In this document: piece by piece, positions 52,420 through 61,299 of the stretch | Layout of the letters: each line of letters opens with the position of its first letter | How positions within the stretch are numbered: position 1 is the first letter of the stretch | Assembly: GCA_035411585.1 (NCBI GenBank) | Contig: DAONTI010000024.1 | Coordinates: forward strand, 3,892 to 67,891 | Direction: 5' to 3' | Length of the DNA: 64,000 nucleotides | Source of the DNA: MWDV01 sp002070715 | GTDB taxonomy: Bacteria; Verrucomicrobiota; Verrucomicrobiia; Limisphaerales; MWDV01 | Program-made: the position numbers and the translations under genes | Notes under the pieces: model-generated | Database searches by the model: none | What the model saw: only the letters and a program-made list of their open reading frames with translations | Told to the model about the DNA's origin: nothing

Positions 52420-53718
52420 ATGCACCAATTCCATTACCGGGGCGATCGGTTGTATTGCGAAGCGGTCCGGCTTGAATCGCTCGCGAAGCGTTTCGGCACG
52501 CCGCTCTATGTGTATTCCCACCGCACGCTGGTGAACCATTTCCAAAAGCTGGGCCGCGCCATGGCGCCGGTGGATCACCTGATTTGCTATGCCGTGAAAT
52601 CCAATTCCAACCAGTCCGTTCTGCGGACGCTGGCGAATTTGGGCAGCGGATTCGACATCGTGAGCGAGGGCGAATTGCACCGCGTGATCCAGGCGGGGGG
52701 CGATCCGCGGAAATGCGTTTTCGCTGGGGCGGGAAAAACCGCGGCGGAAATTGAATTTGCCCTGCGGCAGAAGGTGTATTGCCTCAACGCGGAGAGCGAA
52801 CCGGAACTGGAACGCATCAACCGGATCGCGGCCCGACGCAAAACCATCGCGCCGGTGGCCGTGCGCGTGAATCCCAACGTGGCGGTGGATACCCACGCCA
52901 AAATCACCACGGGCACGTACGAGGACAAATTCGGCATTGCGTTTGACCTCATCGAAGGCGTTTACGCGCGGGCGGCGAAGTTGAAGCATCTGCGGCTGCG
53001 CGGCGTCCAGATGCACATCGGCTCGCAGATCACGAAGACCGGGCCGTTCGAAAACGCCGTGCGCAAGATGCTGCCGCTGGTGCGCCGGTTGACCGAGCGG
53101 CACGGACTGGAGTTCTTCAGCATCGGCGGCGGCCTGGGCATACTTTACCAATTCGCCCTGGTAAGCGGTCCGGCGCAGTGGTGGCGCTCCGCCGCCGCCC
53201 GCGGGATCATCACCCCGGCCGCCTATGCCGCGCGGTTGTTGCCGTTGCTGAAGCCGTTGGGACTGCGGATTCTTTTGGAGCCGGGACGGTTCATTTCCGG
53301 CAACTCCGGCGTGCTGATCACCCGCGTGGAATATGTGAAACGGACCGGTCGAAAAAACTTCGTCATCGTGGACGCGGCCATGAATGATTTGATCCGTCCG
53401 GCCTTTTACGATGCCTACCATGAAATCGTGCCGCTCACCCGGCGGCGCAGCCGCATGATGAAGGCCGACGTCGTGGGCGGGGTCTGCGAATCCGGAGATT
53501 TCTTCTGCAAAGACCGACTGCTGCCGCATGTGGCCGAAGGGGATTACCTCGCGCTGATGAGCGCCGGCGCGTATGGCTTTGTGATGGCGTCCAACTACAA
53601 CTCGCGCGCCCTCACGGCGGAGGTCCTGGTCCGGGACCGGCAGGCCGCATTGGTGCGCGAACGCCAGCCGCTGAAAGAAATCTGGGCGGGCGAACGGATC
53701 GCCCCGTGGCTCCAGTGA
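52420..53718 (+). CDS. lysA: Diaminopimelate decarboxylase
   Basis: A 432-residue PLP-dependent LysA, catalysing the last step of lysine synthesis from meso-diaminopimelate. PLP lysine K60 is in CYAVKSNSN; the glycine-rich SIGGGLGI, EPGRFISGNSGVLITRVEYVK and the C-terminal catalytic VCESGDFFCKDR follow. GAYGFVMASNYNSRALTAEVLV is the usual ending. ATG 52420 is 94 bases after the helicase stop. Nearby lysine genes are not in view. Confidence 0.94.
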   Translation: MHQFHYRGDRLYCEAVRLESLAKRFGTPLYVYSHRTLVNHFQKLGRAMAPVDHLICYAVKSNSNQSVLRTLANLGSGFDIVSEGELHRVIQAGGDPRKCVFAGAGKTAAEIEFALRQKVYCLNAESEPELERINRIAARRKTIAPVAVRVNPNVAVDTHAKITTGTYEDKFGIAFDLIEGVYARAAKLKHLRLRGVQMHIGSQITKTGPFENAVRKMLPLVRRLTERHGLEFFSIGGGLGILYQFALVSGPAQWWRSAAARGIITPAAYAARLLPLLKPLGLRILLEPGRFISGNSGVLITRVEYVKRTGRKNFVIVDAAMNDLIRPAFYDAYHEIVPLTRRRSRMMKADVVGGVCESGDFFCKDRLLPHVAEGDYLALMSAGAYGFVMASNYNSRALTAEVLVRDRQAALVRERQPLKEIWAGERIAPWLQ

Positions 53719-53906
53719 TTAAAGGACGTCACGCCCGTTTGGCGAAACAGTCCGGGCCCGCTCGTGCCAGCGCAGCGGCAGGGTTCATCATCACGGGTGT
53801 CTCCCGCGACAACCTGTCCAGCGACTCGGGCACACCGAATCAATTGGGCGCCAAGCCAGAGAAGGAGATTGGCATCTCGCGAAACAACAACTTTTTTGCG
53901 AACACG

Positions 53907-54224
53907 CTAACCAGTGGAGGCGCTTTCCGCCAGCGGCGGGTCGTCCGGGGTCGGGGGCCGCAATTTCACCAAGGTCGCCCCCCACCCGCCCAACTGCGGA
54001 TGATCCAGCGTGAAACCGAGAACGGCGGGATGCTTTTCCAACACGGCATGGACCGTGCGGCGCAGGTTGCCGATCCCTTTGCCATGAATGATGCGCACTG
54101 TCAGAATGCCTTGCCGGCGGCATTCGGCCAGATAGTCCAACACGAGGTCTTTCACCTCGCGCGGCTTGAAAGTGTGCAGGTCCAGCACCCCGTCAATCGG
54201 CAGTTGAACCGGTTCGTCGTCCAT
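53907..54224 (-). CDS. Smr domain protein
   Basis: A 105-residue Smr-domain protein, a small MutS2-like endonuclease fold that nicks or binds nucleic acid. The marks are DGVLDLHTFKPREVKDLVLDYL near residue 12 and IIHGKGIGNLRRTVHAVLE (HGKG motif) then DHPQLGGWGATLVKL. ATG 54224 begins just before the domain; the frame is open to 54260. It is antisense to its neighbours lysA and the acetyltransferase. Confidence 0.88.
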   Translation of the reverse strand: MDDEPVQLPIDGVLDLHTFKPREVKDLVLDYLAECRRQGILTVRIIHGKGIGNLRRTVHAVLEKHPAVLGFTLDHPQLGGWGATLVKLRPPTPDDPPLAESASTG

Positions 54225-54313
54225 GCCTTGATTAAACCACGCCGTCGCGCGGCTGCCCACGAATTCCTGCGCCGCGCGCCGGCATGCGGTAGTTCGACAG
54301 AGGATTTCGTCTC

Positions 54314-54823
54314 ATGATCACAATTCGTCAAGCCACGTTATCGGACGCGCCAGTGGTGGCGGAGTTCAACCGCTGCATGGCGCTGGAAACCGAACAGTTC
54401 CGCCTGGACCCGGCCGTTCTTGACGCCGGAGTCGCCGCCGTCCTGGCGGATGCGGCCAAGGGCCTCTACTTCCTCGCCGAAGTGGACGGCGAAATCGCGG
54501 GTCAACTGTTGATCACCTACGAATGGAGCGACTGGCGCAACGGCAACTGGTGGTGGATTCAGAGCGTGTATGTGCGGCCGGCGTTCCGCGGACAAGGCGT
54601 ATTCCGTACTCTGTTCGAACAGGTGGCCCGGCTGGCCCGCACCCGCCCCGGCATTGCCGGCCTGCGGCTCTACATGCACCGAGCGAACCAGCGCGCCCGA
54701 CGCGCCTACACGCAACTGGGCATGAAACATTCCGGCTACGAAGTTTTTGAAATGGACTTCGTCCTGTCCGGACGGGGCACTGCGGCCCCGGATGCGCCGG
54801 CGCAGACTCCGCCGGTTGATTGA
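54314..54823 (+). CDS. GNAT family N-acetyltransferase
   Basis: A 169-residue GNAT acetyltransferase. MITIRQATLSDAPVVAEFNRCMALE opens the fold; the acetyl-CoA-binding loop is in WIQSVYVRPAFRGQGVFRTLFEQ (R/Q-x-x-G-x-G/A as RGQG), and LYMHRANQRARRAYTQLGMKHSGYEVFEMDF is the usual C-terminus. Substrate unknown. It starts 89 bases after the Smr gene start on the opposite strand, sharing a divergent promoter region. Confidence 0.9.
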   Translation: MITIRQATLSDAPVVAEFNRCMALETEQFRLDPAVLDAGVAAVLADAAKGLYFLAEVDGEIAGQLLITYEWSDWRNGNWWWIQSVYVRPAFRGQGVFRTLFEQVARLARTRPGIAGLRLYMHRANQRARRAYTQLGMKHSGYEVFEMDFVLSGRGTAAPDAPAQTPPVD

Positions 54824-54904
54824 TCTGCATTCAAGCGGGCTGCCCCTGCAATCTTTGCGATTGCGGCATTGTCGCATCCGTCAAACCGGGCCAACATCGG
54901 CGGC

Positions 54905-56239
54905 ATGAAGACGCACCGTTGGTTGTTGTTCACGCTGGGAGCCAGCTTGCTGGGTTCAATTGTTTGGGCGCAGGACACCACGCTCCGTGACACCGTTCGC
55001 GCCCTGGCCGACCGGGAATATCCTTCGCTCTTCGAGTTGTACCGGCATTTTCATGCCCATCCGGAATTGTCGTTGAATGAGGAAAAAACTTCGGCCCGAC
55101 TGGCGGAGGAACTGCGCCGGGCGGGTTACGAGGTCACCGAACGCGTGGGCGGATGGGGCGTGGTCGCGGTTCTGAAAAACGGCGCCGGTCCGACCGTGCT
55201 GGTGCGCGCCGACATGGACGCCCTGCCGGTGAGGGAACAGACCGGCCTGCCGTATGCGAGCACCGTGACCGCCCGCGATAGTGCCGGTAACGAAGTCGGC
55301 GTCATGCACGCCTGCGGCCACGACATTCACATGACGTCGCTGGTGGGCACCGCCCGCGCGCTGGCGCAACTGCGGACGCACTGGGCGGGCACCCTGATCT
55401 TGATCGGCCAGCCGGCAGAGGAAGCCGGCGGCGGCGCGGCCCGCATGTTGGCGGACGGCTTGTTCACCCGGTTTCCCCGGCCGGACTTTTGCCTTGCCCT
55501 GCATGACAACGCCGAAATGCCCGCCGGCCAGCTCGGGTACACCCCCGGGTTCTCCACCGCTAACGTGGATTCCGTGGACATCACCGTGCGCGGCCTGGGC
55601 GGCCACGGAGCGTATCCGCACCGAACCAAGGATCCGGTGGTCTTGGCCGCGCAAATCGTGCTGGCCTTGCAAACCATCGTCAGCCGCGAAATCGAGGCCG
55701 GCGATCCCGCAGTCGTTACCGTCGGCTCAATCCAAGGCGGCACCAAACACAACATTATCCCGGATGAAGTGAAGCTGCAGGTGACCGTCCGTTCCCATAC
55801 GGACACAGCCCGGCAACAGGTGTTGGCGGCCATTCCCCGGATCGTGCGCGGCCAGGCGCTGGCCGCCGGTCTGCCGGAAGACCGGATGCCGCTGGTGAAC
55901 ATCCACCAAGAATACACTCCGGCCGTTTACAACGATCCGGAACTGGCCGAGCGGGTGGCCGGCGTGTTTCGGACCCATTTTGGCGAGACGAACGTGATCC
56001 GGCGCCTGCCTCGCATGGGCGGCGAGGACTTCAGCGAATACGGCCGGACGGCGGAGCGGGTGCCCATCTGCATGTTCAATTTGGGCGCGGTGGCTCCCGA
56101 AGTTTACGCCGCCAGTCAACGCACCGGTCAAAGTTTGCCGGGGTTGCATTCCCCGCGTTTCGCGCCGGCGCCCGAACCCACACTCAAAACCGGGATCATG
56201 GCGACGACGCTGGTCGTGCTGGAGTTGATGGGCCGTTGA
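54905..56239 (+). CDS. M20-family amidohydrolase/peptidase, exported
   Basis: A 444-residue metal-dependent amidohydrolase of the M20D type (carboxypeptidase Ss1/aminoacylase-like). A signal peptide precedes it (about 1-20, LFTLGASLLGSIVWAQ). Metal ligands and motifs: HFHAHPELSLNEEKTS, VLVRADMDALPVRE, VMHACGHDIHMTSLVG, GQPAEEAGGGA and GGHGAYPHRTKDPVVLA of the lid. It likely trims peptides or N-acyl amino acids in the periplasm. ATG 54905 was chosen over an upstream in-frame start at 54869. Confidence 0.91.
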   Translation: MKTHRWLLFTLGASLLGSIVWAQDTTLRDTVRALADREYPSLFELYRHFHAHPELSLNEEKTSARLAEELRRAGYEVTERVGGWGVVAVLKNGAGPTVLVRADMDALPVREQTGLPYASTVTARDSAGNEVGVMHACGHDIHMTSLVGTARALAQLRTHWAGTLILIGQPAEEAGGGAARMLADGLFTRFPRPDFCLALHDNAEMPAGQLGYTPGFSTANVDSVDITVRGLGGHGAYPHRTKDPVVLAAQIVLALQTIVSREIEAGDPAVVTVGSIQGGTKHNIIPDEVKLQVTVRSHTDTARQQVLAAIPRIVRGQALAAGLPEDRMPLVNIHQEYTPAVYNDPELAERVAGVFRTHFGETNVIRRLPRMGGEDFSEYGRTAERVPICMFNLGAVAPEVYAASQRTGQSLPGLHSPRFAPAPEPTLKTGIMATTLVVLELMGR

Positions 56240-56262
56240 GCCGCAGCGGCGCGGGACGGCGG

Positions 56263-57960
56263 TTACACATTGCCGTAGAGTTGGAAGAATTTTTGTTCGG
56301 CCTCCAGACTGCCGATGAGCACGATCTCCGCGTCCGCCGACAGGGGGCGGAACGGATCGGGATTGACCTCGAAGTTTTTCCCTTCGTTCAAGGCAATCAC
56401 ACTGCAACCGGTTTTGCGGCGCACGCCGGTTTCCGCCAGGGTCTTGCCCGCCAACGCCTCCGGCGTCCGGATTCGAAAGGCGTTCAACCCCTCGGCCAGC
56501 ATGAGAATGTCGCTGCGCTTGAGCAGATTGAAAATGATGTTCGCACCCATTGAGGCGTAACTCATGACAAAATCCGCGCCCGCCCGGTGCAGGGTGGAGA
56601 CATTCCGTTCCTGGGTGGCGCGGCTGATGATCTGGATGTCCGGACGCAGTCGCCGGCAGAGGAGGGTGATGTAAACGCTGATGTCGTCGTCGTTGGTCGT
56701 GACAATCACCGCGGGCGCTTCCTTCAATCCGGCTTTCTCCAGCACTTCCATCTGCCCGGCGTCGCCGAGCAGGAAATGCGCCGCGTCCGCCGCGGGAATC
56801 TGCGCGGGATCGCGCTCGATGATGCGGTAATCCAGTTGTCGTTCGCGCAGCGCGCGGCCCGTGGCGCGGCCCACCCGGCCCCCGCCAATGATCAGCACCG
56901 GGGTGGTGGCGCGGTGATAAATGCAGAACAGTTCGTTGTAGGTCCGCATCTGTTCCAACGAACCCGCCAGCACCAGAACCGTGTGGGGCCCGATCAGGGT
57001 GTCCGATCGGGCGGGTTGAAAGCCGCCGCGTTCCCAGACGCCGATGACATTGGTGCCCGCATTTTCCCGGAGCCGTGATTCGGCCAGGGTTTTGCCCACG
57101 AGCGGGGTGCCGGCGGCGGCGGCCTCGGCGATGAACAACTTGTCGAACGTGCCAATGACATGCGCCACGGCGTCGCCACCAATGGTGCGGCGGGCCAGGG
57201 AGCGGCCCATGAGTTCGCCCATCCGGATCACATGCGAACTGCCGGCCAGCTTGAGGATATCCACTGCGGCGTCCGACTCCGCAGTAGTGAGGATGGGAAC
57301 CGTTTTGGAGAGCTCCCGGACGGTGAAGGCGATGTTGGTATTGTGAACCTCGGTGCTGGTGGAGGCCACGAGGGCGGCGCGCTCGACGTTGAGACGCGCG
57401 TAGGTGTCGGGCAGATCGGGTTCGCCGAGATAAACGTTGATGCCCAGATCGTGCAGGGACAACGCCTCGGATAACTCGGCCACCACCAACGCGTAGCCGT
57501 ATCCGAATTGATTGAGTTTGGCAATCAAGGCGCGGGTGACCGGATCGAAATGGGTGAGGATGACGTGCCCGGCCGTATGGGCCGGCACCTGACGCGGCGC
57601 GCGGGCGGCAGTCTGGGCTTCCATCCACGGCGCGTAACAGAATTGGATGAAGGTGAAGGGCAACAGCACCAGCAAAAAAATCATGCCGGACAACAGGACG
57701 ACCATGGAGAAAATGCGGCCCGCATCGCCTTGGAAGGTGATGTCGCCAAACCCCAGCGTGGACATGACGGTCAGCGTCCAGTAAAAGCCGGTGACCCAGC
57801 TATGCTGCTGGCCTTCCCGGTGCATCAGCAGTTGGAACAGGAGGCTGAAGATCAGGACGATGATCACCCACAGCGCCAGAAAACGCCCCAACAGCGTGAG
57901 GTTGCGGAGCGCCGCCTTGCGGTGCAGAAATCCCATCAGGTTGGCGATAAACGATTTCAT
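56263..57960 (-). CDS. Potassium channel protein with two RCK/TrkA domains
   Basis: A 565-residue two-helix K+ channel: helix 1 about 22-46, pore with the filter TLGFGD at 68-73, helix 2 about 80-105. Two RCK (TrkA-N/TrkA-C) sets follow: GHVILTHFDPVTRALIAKL near 125 and TPVLIIGGGRVGRATGRALRERQL near 340, with GKTLAETGVRRKTGCSVIAL later. This tandem layout is like GsuK/MthK-type gated channels. The filter has TLGFGD where TVGYGD is usual. ATG 57960 fits helix 1 well. Confidence 0.88.
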   Translation of the reverse strand: MKSFIANLMGFLHRKAALRNLTLLGRFLALWVIIVLIFSLLFQLLMHREGQQHSWVTGFYWTLTVMSTLGFGDITFQGDAGRIFSMVVLLSGMIFLLVLLPFTFIQFCYAPWMEAQTAARAPRQVPAHTAGHVILTHFDPVTRALIAKLNQFGYGYALVVAELSEALSLHDLGINVYLGEPDLPDTYARLNVERAALVASTSTEVHNTNIAFTVRELSKTVPILTTAESDAAVDILKLAGSSHVIRMGELMGRSLARRTIGGDAVAHVIGTFDKLFIAEAAAAGTPLVGKTLAESRLRENAGTNVIGVWERGGFQPARSDTLIGPHTVLVLAGSLEQMRTYNELFCIYHRATTPVLIIGGGRVGRATGRALRERQLDYRIIERDPAQIPAADAAHFLLGDAGQMEVLEKAGLKEAPAVIVTTNDDDISVYITLLCRRLRPDIQIISRATQERNVSTLHRAGADFVMSYASMGANIIFNLLKRSDILMLAEGLNAFRIRTPEALAGKTLAETGVRRKTGCSVIALNEGKNFEVNPDPFRPLSADAEIVLIGSLEAEQKFFQLYGNV

Positions 57961-58133
57961 CGGTATGGCCTGCGGTGGACTTTCTCCCGGACCGTTCCCG
58001 ACCGGCAAGGAAATCCAAGGGAAGGTTTAATCCCCTCCGCCGCGCGGTGACGAGCAAAAACGGCGCGGGCTCTCAAACCCGGCCGTCCGCCGCGCCGCAG
58101 CCGAAACTCAGAACCAAGGATTTTGGGCGCGGT

Positions 58134-59102
58134 TCAAGGTTGGTTTCGGAAGTATTCAATGGTTCGCGCCAGACCGTCGGCGAGGGCGACCCGGGGTTTC
58201 CATTTCAACAGCGTGCGCGCCCGGGTGATGTCCGGTCGCCGCTGCTTGGGATCATCCTGCGGCAACGGACGATAAACCACCCGGCTGCGCGCGCCGGTGA
58301 GCCGGATGATTTCCTCGGCAAACTGAAGCATCGTCAATTCCGTTGGATTCCCGATGTTCACTGGCAACGGTTCCGCGCTTAGCATCAGGCGGTAAATGCC
58401 CTCGACGAGATCGGCAACGTAACAAAAGCTGCGGGTCTGGGTGCCGTCGCCGAAGACGGTGAGCGGCTTGTTCCGGAGTGCCTGGCTGATGAAGGCCGGC
58501 ACAACCCGGCCGTCCTGGAGGCGCATCCGCGGACCGTAAGTGTTGAAGATGCGCACGATGCGGGTGGCCACTCCATGCTCGCGGTGGTAGGCCATCGTCA
58601 ATGCCTCGGCAAACCGTTTCGCCTCATCATAACAACCGCGCGGGCCGATGGGATTCACGTGACCCCAATAATCCTCTGTCTGCGGATGCACCTGCGGGTC
58701 GCCGTAAACTTCGGAGGTGGAAGCGAGGAGAAAACGCGCGCCTTTGTGCCGGGCCAATCCCAGCGCCTTGTGGGTGCCCAAGGAGCCGACTTTCAGGGTC
58801 TGAATCGGGTATTCGAGGTAATCCACCGGACTGGCCGGGGAAGCGAAATGCCAGATGTAATCCACCGGTTCCTCGAGAAACAGGAATTCGGTCACGTCCT
58901 GTTCAACAAACTTGAACTGCCGATGTCCTGCGAGGTGGGCGATGTTCTCGATGCGACCGGTGATGAAATTGTCCAGACCGATCACCCGGTGGCCTCGGGC
59001 CAGAAGTAAATCGGTGAGATGCGAGCCGAGGAAACCGGCGGCACCGGTGACAACCGAGACCGGGGAACGACGAGCGGCGGCGCGGCGGCGGGGCGGGGAC
59101 AT
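58134..59102 (-). CDS. NAD-dependent epimerase; UDP-glucuronate decarboxylase (UXS)-like
   Basis: A 322-residue short-chain dehydrogenase of the extended type. GAAGFLGSHLTDLL (about 20-33) binds NAD+, the active-site Tyr-Lys pair is in CYDEAKRFAE, and STSEVYGDPQVHPQTEDYWGHVNPIGPRG is typical of UDP-xylose synthases. FNTYGPRMRLQDGRVVPAFI is also characteristic. It would convert UDP-glucuronate to UDP-xylose for polysaccharide synthesis, fitting the sugar transferase next to it. Other UDP-sugar epimerases look similar, so specificity is moderate. Confidence 0.85.
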   Translation of the reverse strand: MSPPRRRAAARRSPVSVVTGAAGFLGSHLTDLLLARGHRVIGLDNFITGRIENIAHLAGHRQFKFVEQDVTEFLFLEEPVDYIWHFASPASPVDYLEYPIQTLKVGSLGTHKALGLARHKGARFLLASTSEVYGDPQVHPQTEDYWGHVNPIGPRGCYDEAKRFAEALTMAYHREHGVATRIVRIFNTYGPRMRLQDGRVVPAFISQALRNKPLTVFGDGTQTRSFCYVADLVEGIYRLMLSAEPLPVNIGNPTELTMLQFAEEIIRLTGARSRVVYRPLPQDDPKQRRPDITRARTLLKWKPRVALADGLARTIEYFRNQP

Positions 59103-59168
59103 GGCGGGGATTACGGTGAGGCGTTGGAGGGAGCAGGGTTCAGGAACCGGCGTGAGAACGGCAGGGAA

Positions 59169-60563
59169 TCATTTGGCGCCTTTGGCCATCAACACCACCG
59201 GGATGGTGCGCAACAGGATTTTCAAGTCCAGCCAGAGGGACCAGTTGTCAATGTATTCGAGATCCAGCCGCACCCATTCTGCGAAATCAGTGACTTCGTT
59301 GCGACCGCTGATCTGCCAGAGGCAGGTCAGACCGGGCCGCACGCTGAGGCGGCGCCGGTGGGCGACATCATCAAACCGCTGAACTTCGTCCACCGGCAGC
59401 GGCCGCGGACCGACGAGACTCATTTCGCCGCACAACACATTGAGCAGTTGGGGCAGTTCATCAATGCTGAAACGCCGGATGAACCGGCCCAGCGGGGTGA
59501 TTCGCGGATCATTGGTAACCTTGAAGACGGGACCGGTCATTTCATTGAGCGCTTCCAGTTCGTGTTTCAACTGCTCCGCGTTGGTCACCATGGAACGGAA
59601 CTTGTACATCATGAACGGATGACCGTTCAACCCGGCCCGTTGTTGCCGGAAAAACACCGGCCCGGGCGAGGTCAACTTGATCAGCGCGGCCACGGCCAGC
59701 AGAAGCGGAGACAGCACCAACAACAGCACCGCCGCGCCCGCGAAGTCGAGCACCTGTTTGACCACGCTTTGCCAGGAGAACTCGGGGGTGGCCCGGAACA
59801 CCAGGACGGGCCGGCCGTAAAATTCATCCAAGGAAGTGCGCGAAATCTGCGTGCGGAAAAAGTCCGCCACCAGCCAGGCTTCGACGCCTTCAATCTCGCA
59901 GGCCCGGATGGCGGCTTCAATTTGTTCAAAGTGCGAATGTTCGGCGCTGATGATGACCCCGTTCACGGAATGCTCGTGGAGTTGTTCCACCAAGTGTTCG
60001 ACGGGTTCCCGCGACAAGTCCACCCGTGCCACCACATCCAATCCCTCGTCGGGATGCGCCGCCAACAATTGGCGCAGTTGCGCAATTTCACTGGGCACGC
60101 CCACCAGAATGAACCGTTTGCGATACTGGGCCTGGCCGAGGCGGCTGCGAAACACCAAACGGATGATTTCCTCTTTCGTCAGGACCAACACCAAGGCAAT
60201 GCCGCCAAACCAGATGATGGTCCACCGCGCCATGTCCAGCCGGGCAAAGAAGAGCATCAACGTCACGCCCATGCAGATGATCACGCAGCCTTGGATTAAA
60301 GGCCAGACCTTGCGCCATCGCGGGCCGAGCAAGGGGCGCCGGTAAAAACCGCTGGCTTCCAGAACCAGCGGGGCTGCGGGAATCAGGATGAGATACAACC
60401 ACAAATAGCTCTCAAACGGACGCGGCGGCGGCGGCAGTTCCAGCCAGCGAATGATGTCGGGATTCGCCCGCAAGGCGTAGGCCAGCCAGAAACTCAGGGC
60501 AAACAACCCCGCATCCATCCATTGATGGATTGCGGTGCGAATCTGTCGGTCGCGGCGGGGCAT
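59169..60563 (-). CDS. Undecaprenyl-phosphate sugar phosphotransferase
   Basis: A 464-residue polyprenyl glycosylphosphotransferase (WcaJ-like), the priming step of exopolysaccharide synthesis. Four N-terminal helices (about 15-125), a CoA-binding-like middle domain (IGxx-like FILVGVPSEIAQLRQL near 155), and a C-terminal bacterial sugar transferase domain with ADFxxTQ-region, VLDFAGAAVLLLVLSPLLLAVAALIKLTSPGPVFFRQQRAG and MYKFRSM, then PRPLPVDEVQRF. It lies 66 bases downstream of the EpsI/exosortase pair on the same strand in the usual exosortase-linked EPS arrangement. Confidence 0.9.
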   Translation of the reverse strand: MPRRDRQIRTAIHQWMDAGLFALSFWLAYALRANPDIIRWLELPPPPRPFESYLWLYLILIPAAPLVLEASGFYRRPLLGPRWRKVWPLIQGCVIICMGVTLMLFFARLDMARWTIIWFGGIALVLVLTKEEIIRLVFRSRLGQAQYRKRFILVGVPSEIAQLRQLLAAHPDEGLDVVARVDLSREPVEHLVEQLHEHSVNGVIISAEHSHFEQIEAAIRACEIEGVEAWLVADFFRTQISRTSLDEFYGRPVLVFRATPEFSWQSVVKQVLDFAGAAVLLLVLSPLLLAVAALIKLTSPGPVFFRQQRAGLNGHPFMMYKFRSMVTNAEQLKHELEALNEMTGPVFKVTNDPRITPLGRFIRRFSIDELPQLLNVLCGEMSLVGPRPLPVDEVQRFDDVAHRRRLSVRPGLTCLWQISGRNEVTDFAEWVRLDLEYIDNWSLWLDLKILLRTIPVVLMAKGAK

Positions 60564-60582
60564 GGCGGGGTTGCGGATCTAT

Positions 60583-61299
60583 TCAGGGACTGGCGGCGGG
60601 CGGTGTCAATTGAAATTCTGGCACGGCGGCGCTCAAAAACTGTTCCATCCGCCGGTACGTGGCCTCTTCCCCGCCTGGGGCGCAGACGCTGAAACAGGTC
60701 ACATAAGCCCAGCGTTGCAGCATCCCGGAGCGCAAGAGCTCCCGGGCCATCCACCACATGCGTTCTCCGTGACGGGCGGTGTAGGCGCCGTCGCAGACGA
60801 ACCAATACACATAAAGCCCCCGCAACGGCACGGTCTGGCCGTTCACCGTGGCTTCGCGCGAGGTGGTCAACTTCATCACCGGCAGATCGTAGGGTGGGCG
60901 TCCGTTGATGCGCACCTGGGTGACTTCCTCCCGGTCAATGTGCCACCCGCCGCCTGTCAGACAAAACTGCGGCTGATGCAGGCTGGTCCGGTCGGTGCCC
61001 ATGAGCACCACATTGAGCAACGTCTCAAAGCCATCCGGCGCCTGGTAGCGGCGCTGCCCAAAGCTGGTGTCCGGTGGCAACGTGTTCAGAACTTCCGCCG
61101 TGGTTTCGACCGGTTGGGAATCGAAGTCCGCCGCCCGTTCCGGCAACAGAACTTCCAAGCGGACACTGTCGGGAATGGGCTGGGTTTTCACGCCGGGCGC
61201 GCCCAACCGATGTCCGGCCTTCATTCGCACCAAAGCCCCCGCCCCACCCGCCATCAACGCGAGAGCGACACCGGCCACGATCCATTGCGCGCGTTTCAC
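60583..61299 (-). CDS. epsI: EpsI-type exosortase-associated protein
   Basis: A 238-residue EpsI/DUF3485 protein, usually encoded next to exosortase and required for its pathway by an unknown mechanism. One N-terminal helix about 5-25 (WIVAGVALALMAGGAGALV). The body includes MGTDRTSLHQPQFCLTGGGWHID and GLYVYWFVCDGAYTARHGERMWWM. A Cys at TSLHQPQFC matches the conserved EpsI Cys. The GTG at 61299 overlaps the exosortase stop (GTGA), supporting translational coupling. Confidence 0.85.
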   Translation of the reverse strand: MKRAQWIVAGVALALMAGGAGALVRMKAGHRLGAPGVKTQPIPDSVRLEVLLPERAADFDSQPVETTAEVLNTLPPDTSFGQRRYQAPDGFETLLNVVLMGTDRTSLHQPQFCLTGGGWHIDREEVTQVRINGRPPYDLPVMKLTTSREATVNGQTVPLRGLYVYWFVCDGAYTARHGERMWWMARELLRSGMLQRWAYVTCFSVCAPGGEEATYRRMEQFLSAAVPEFQLTPPAASP

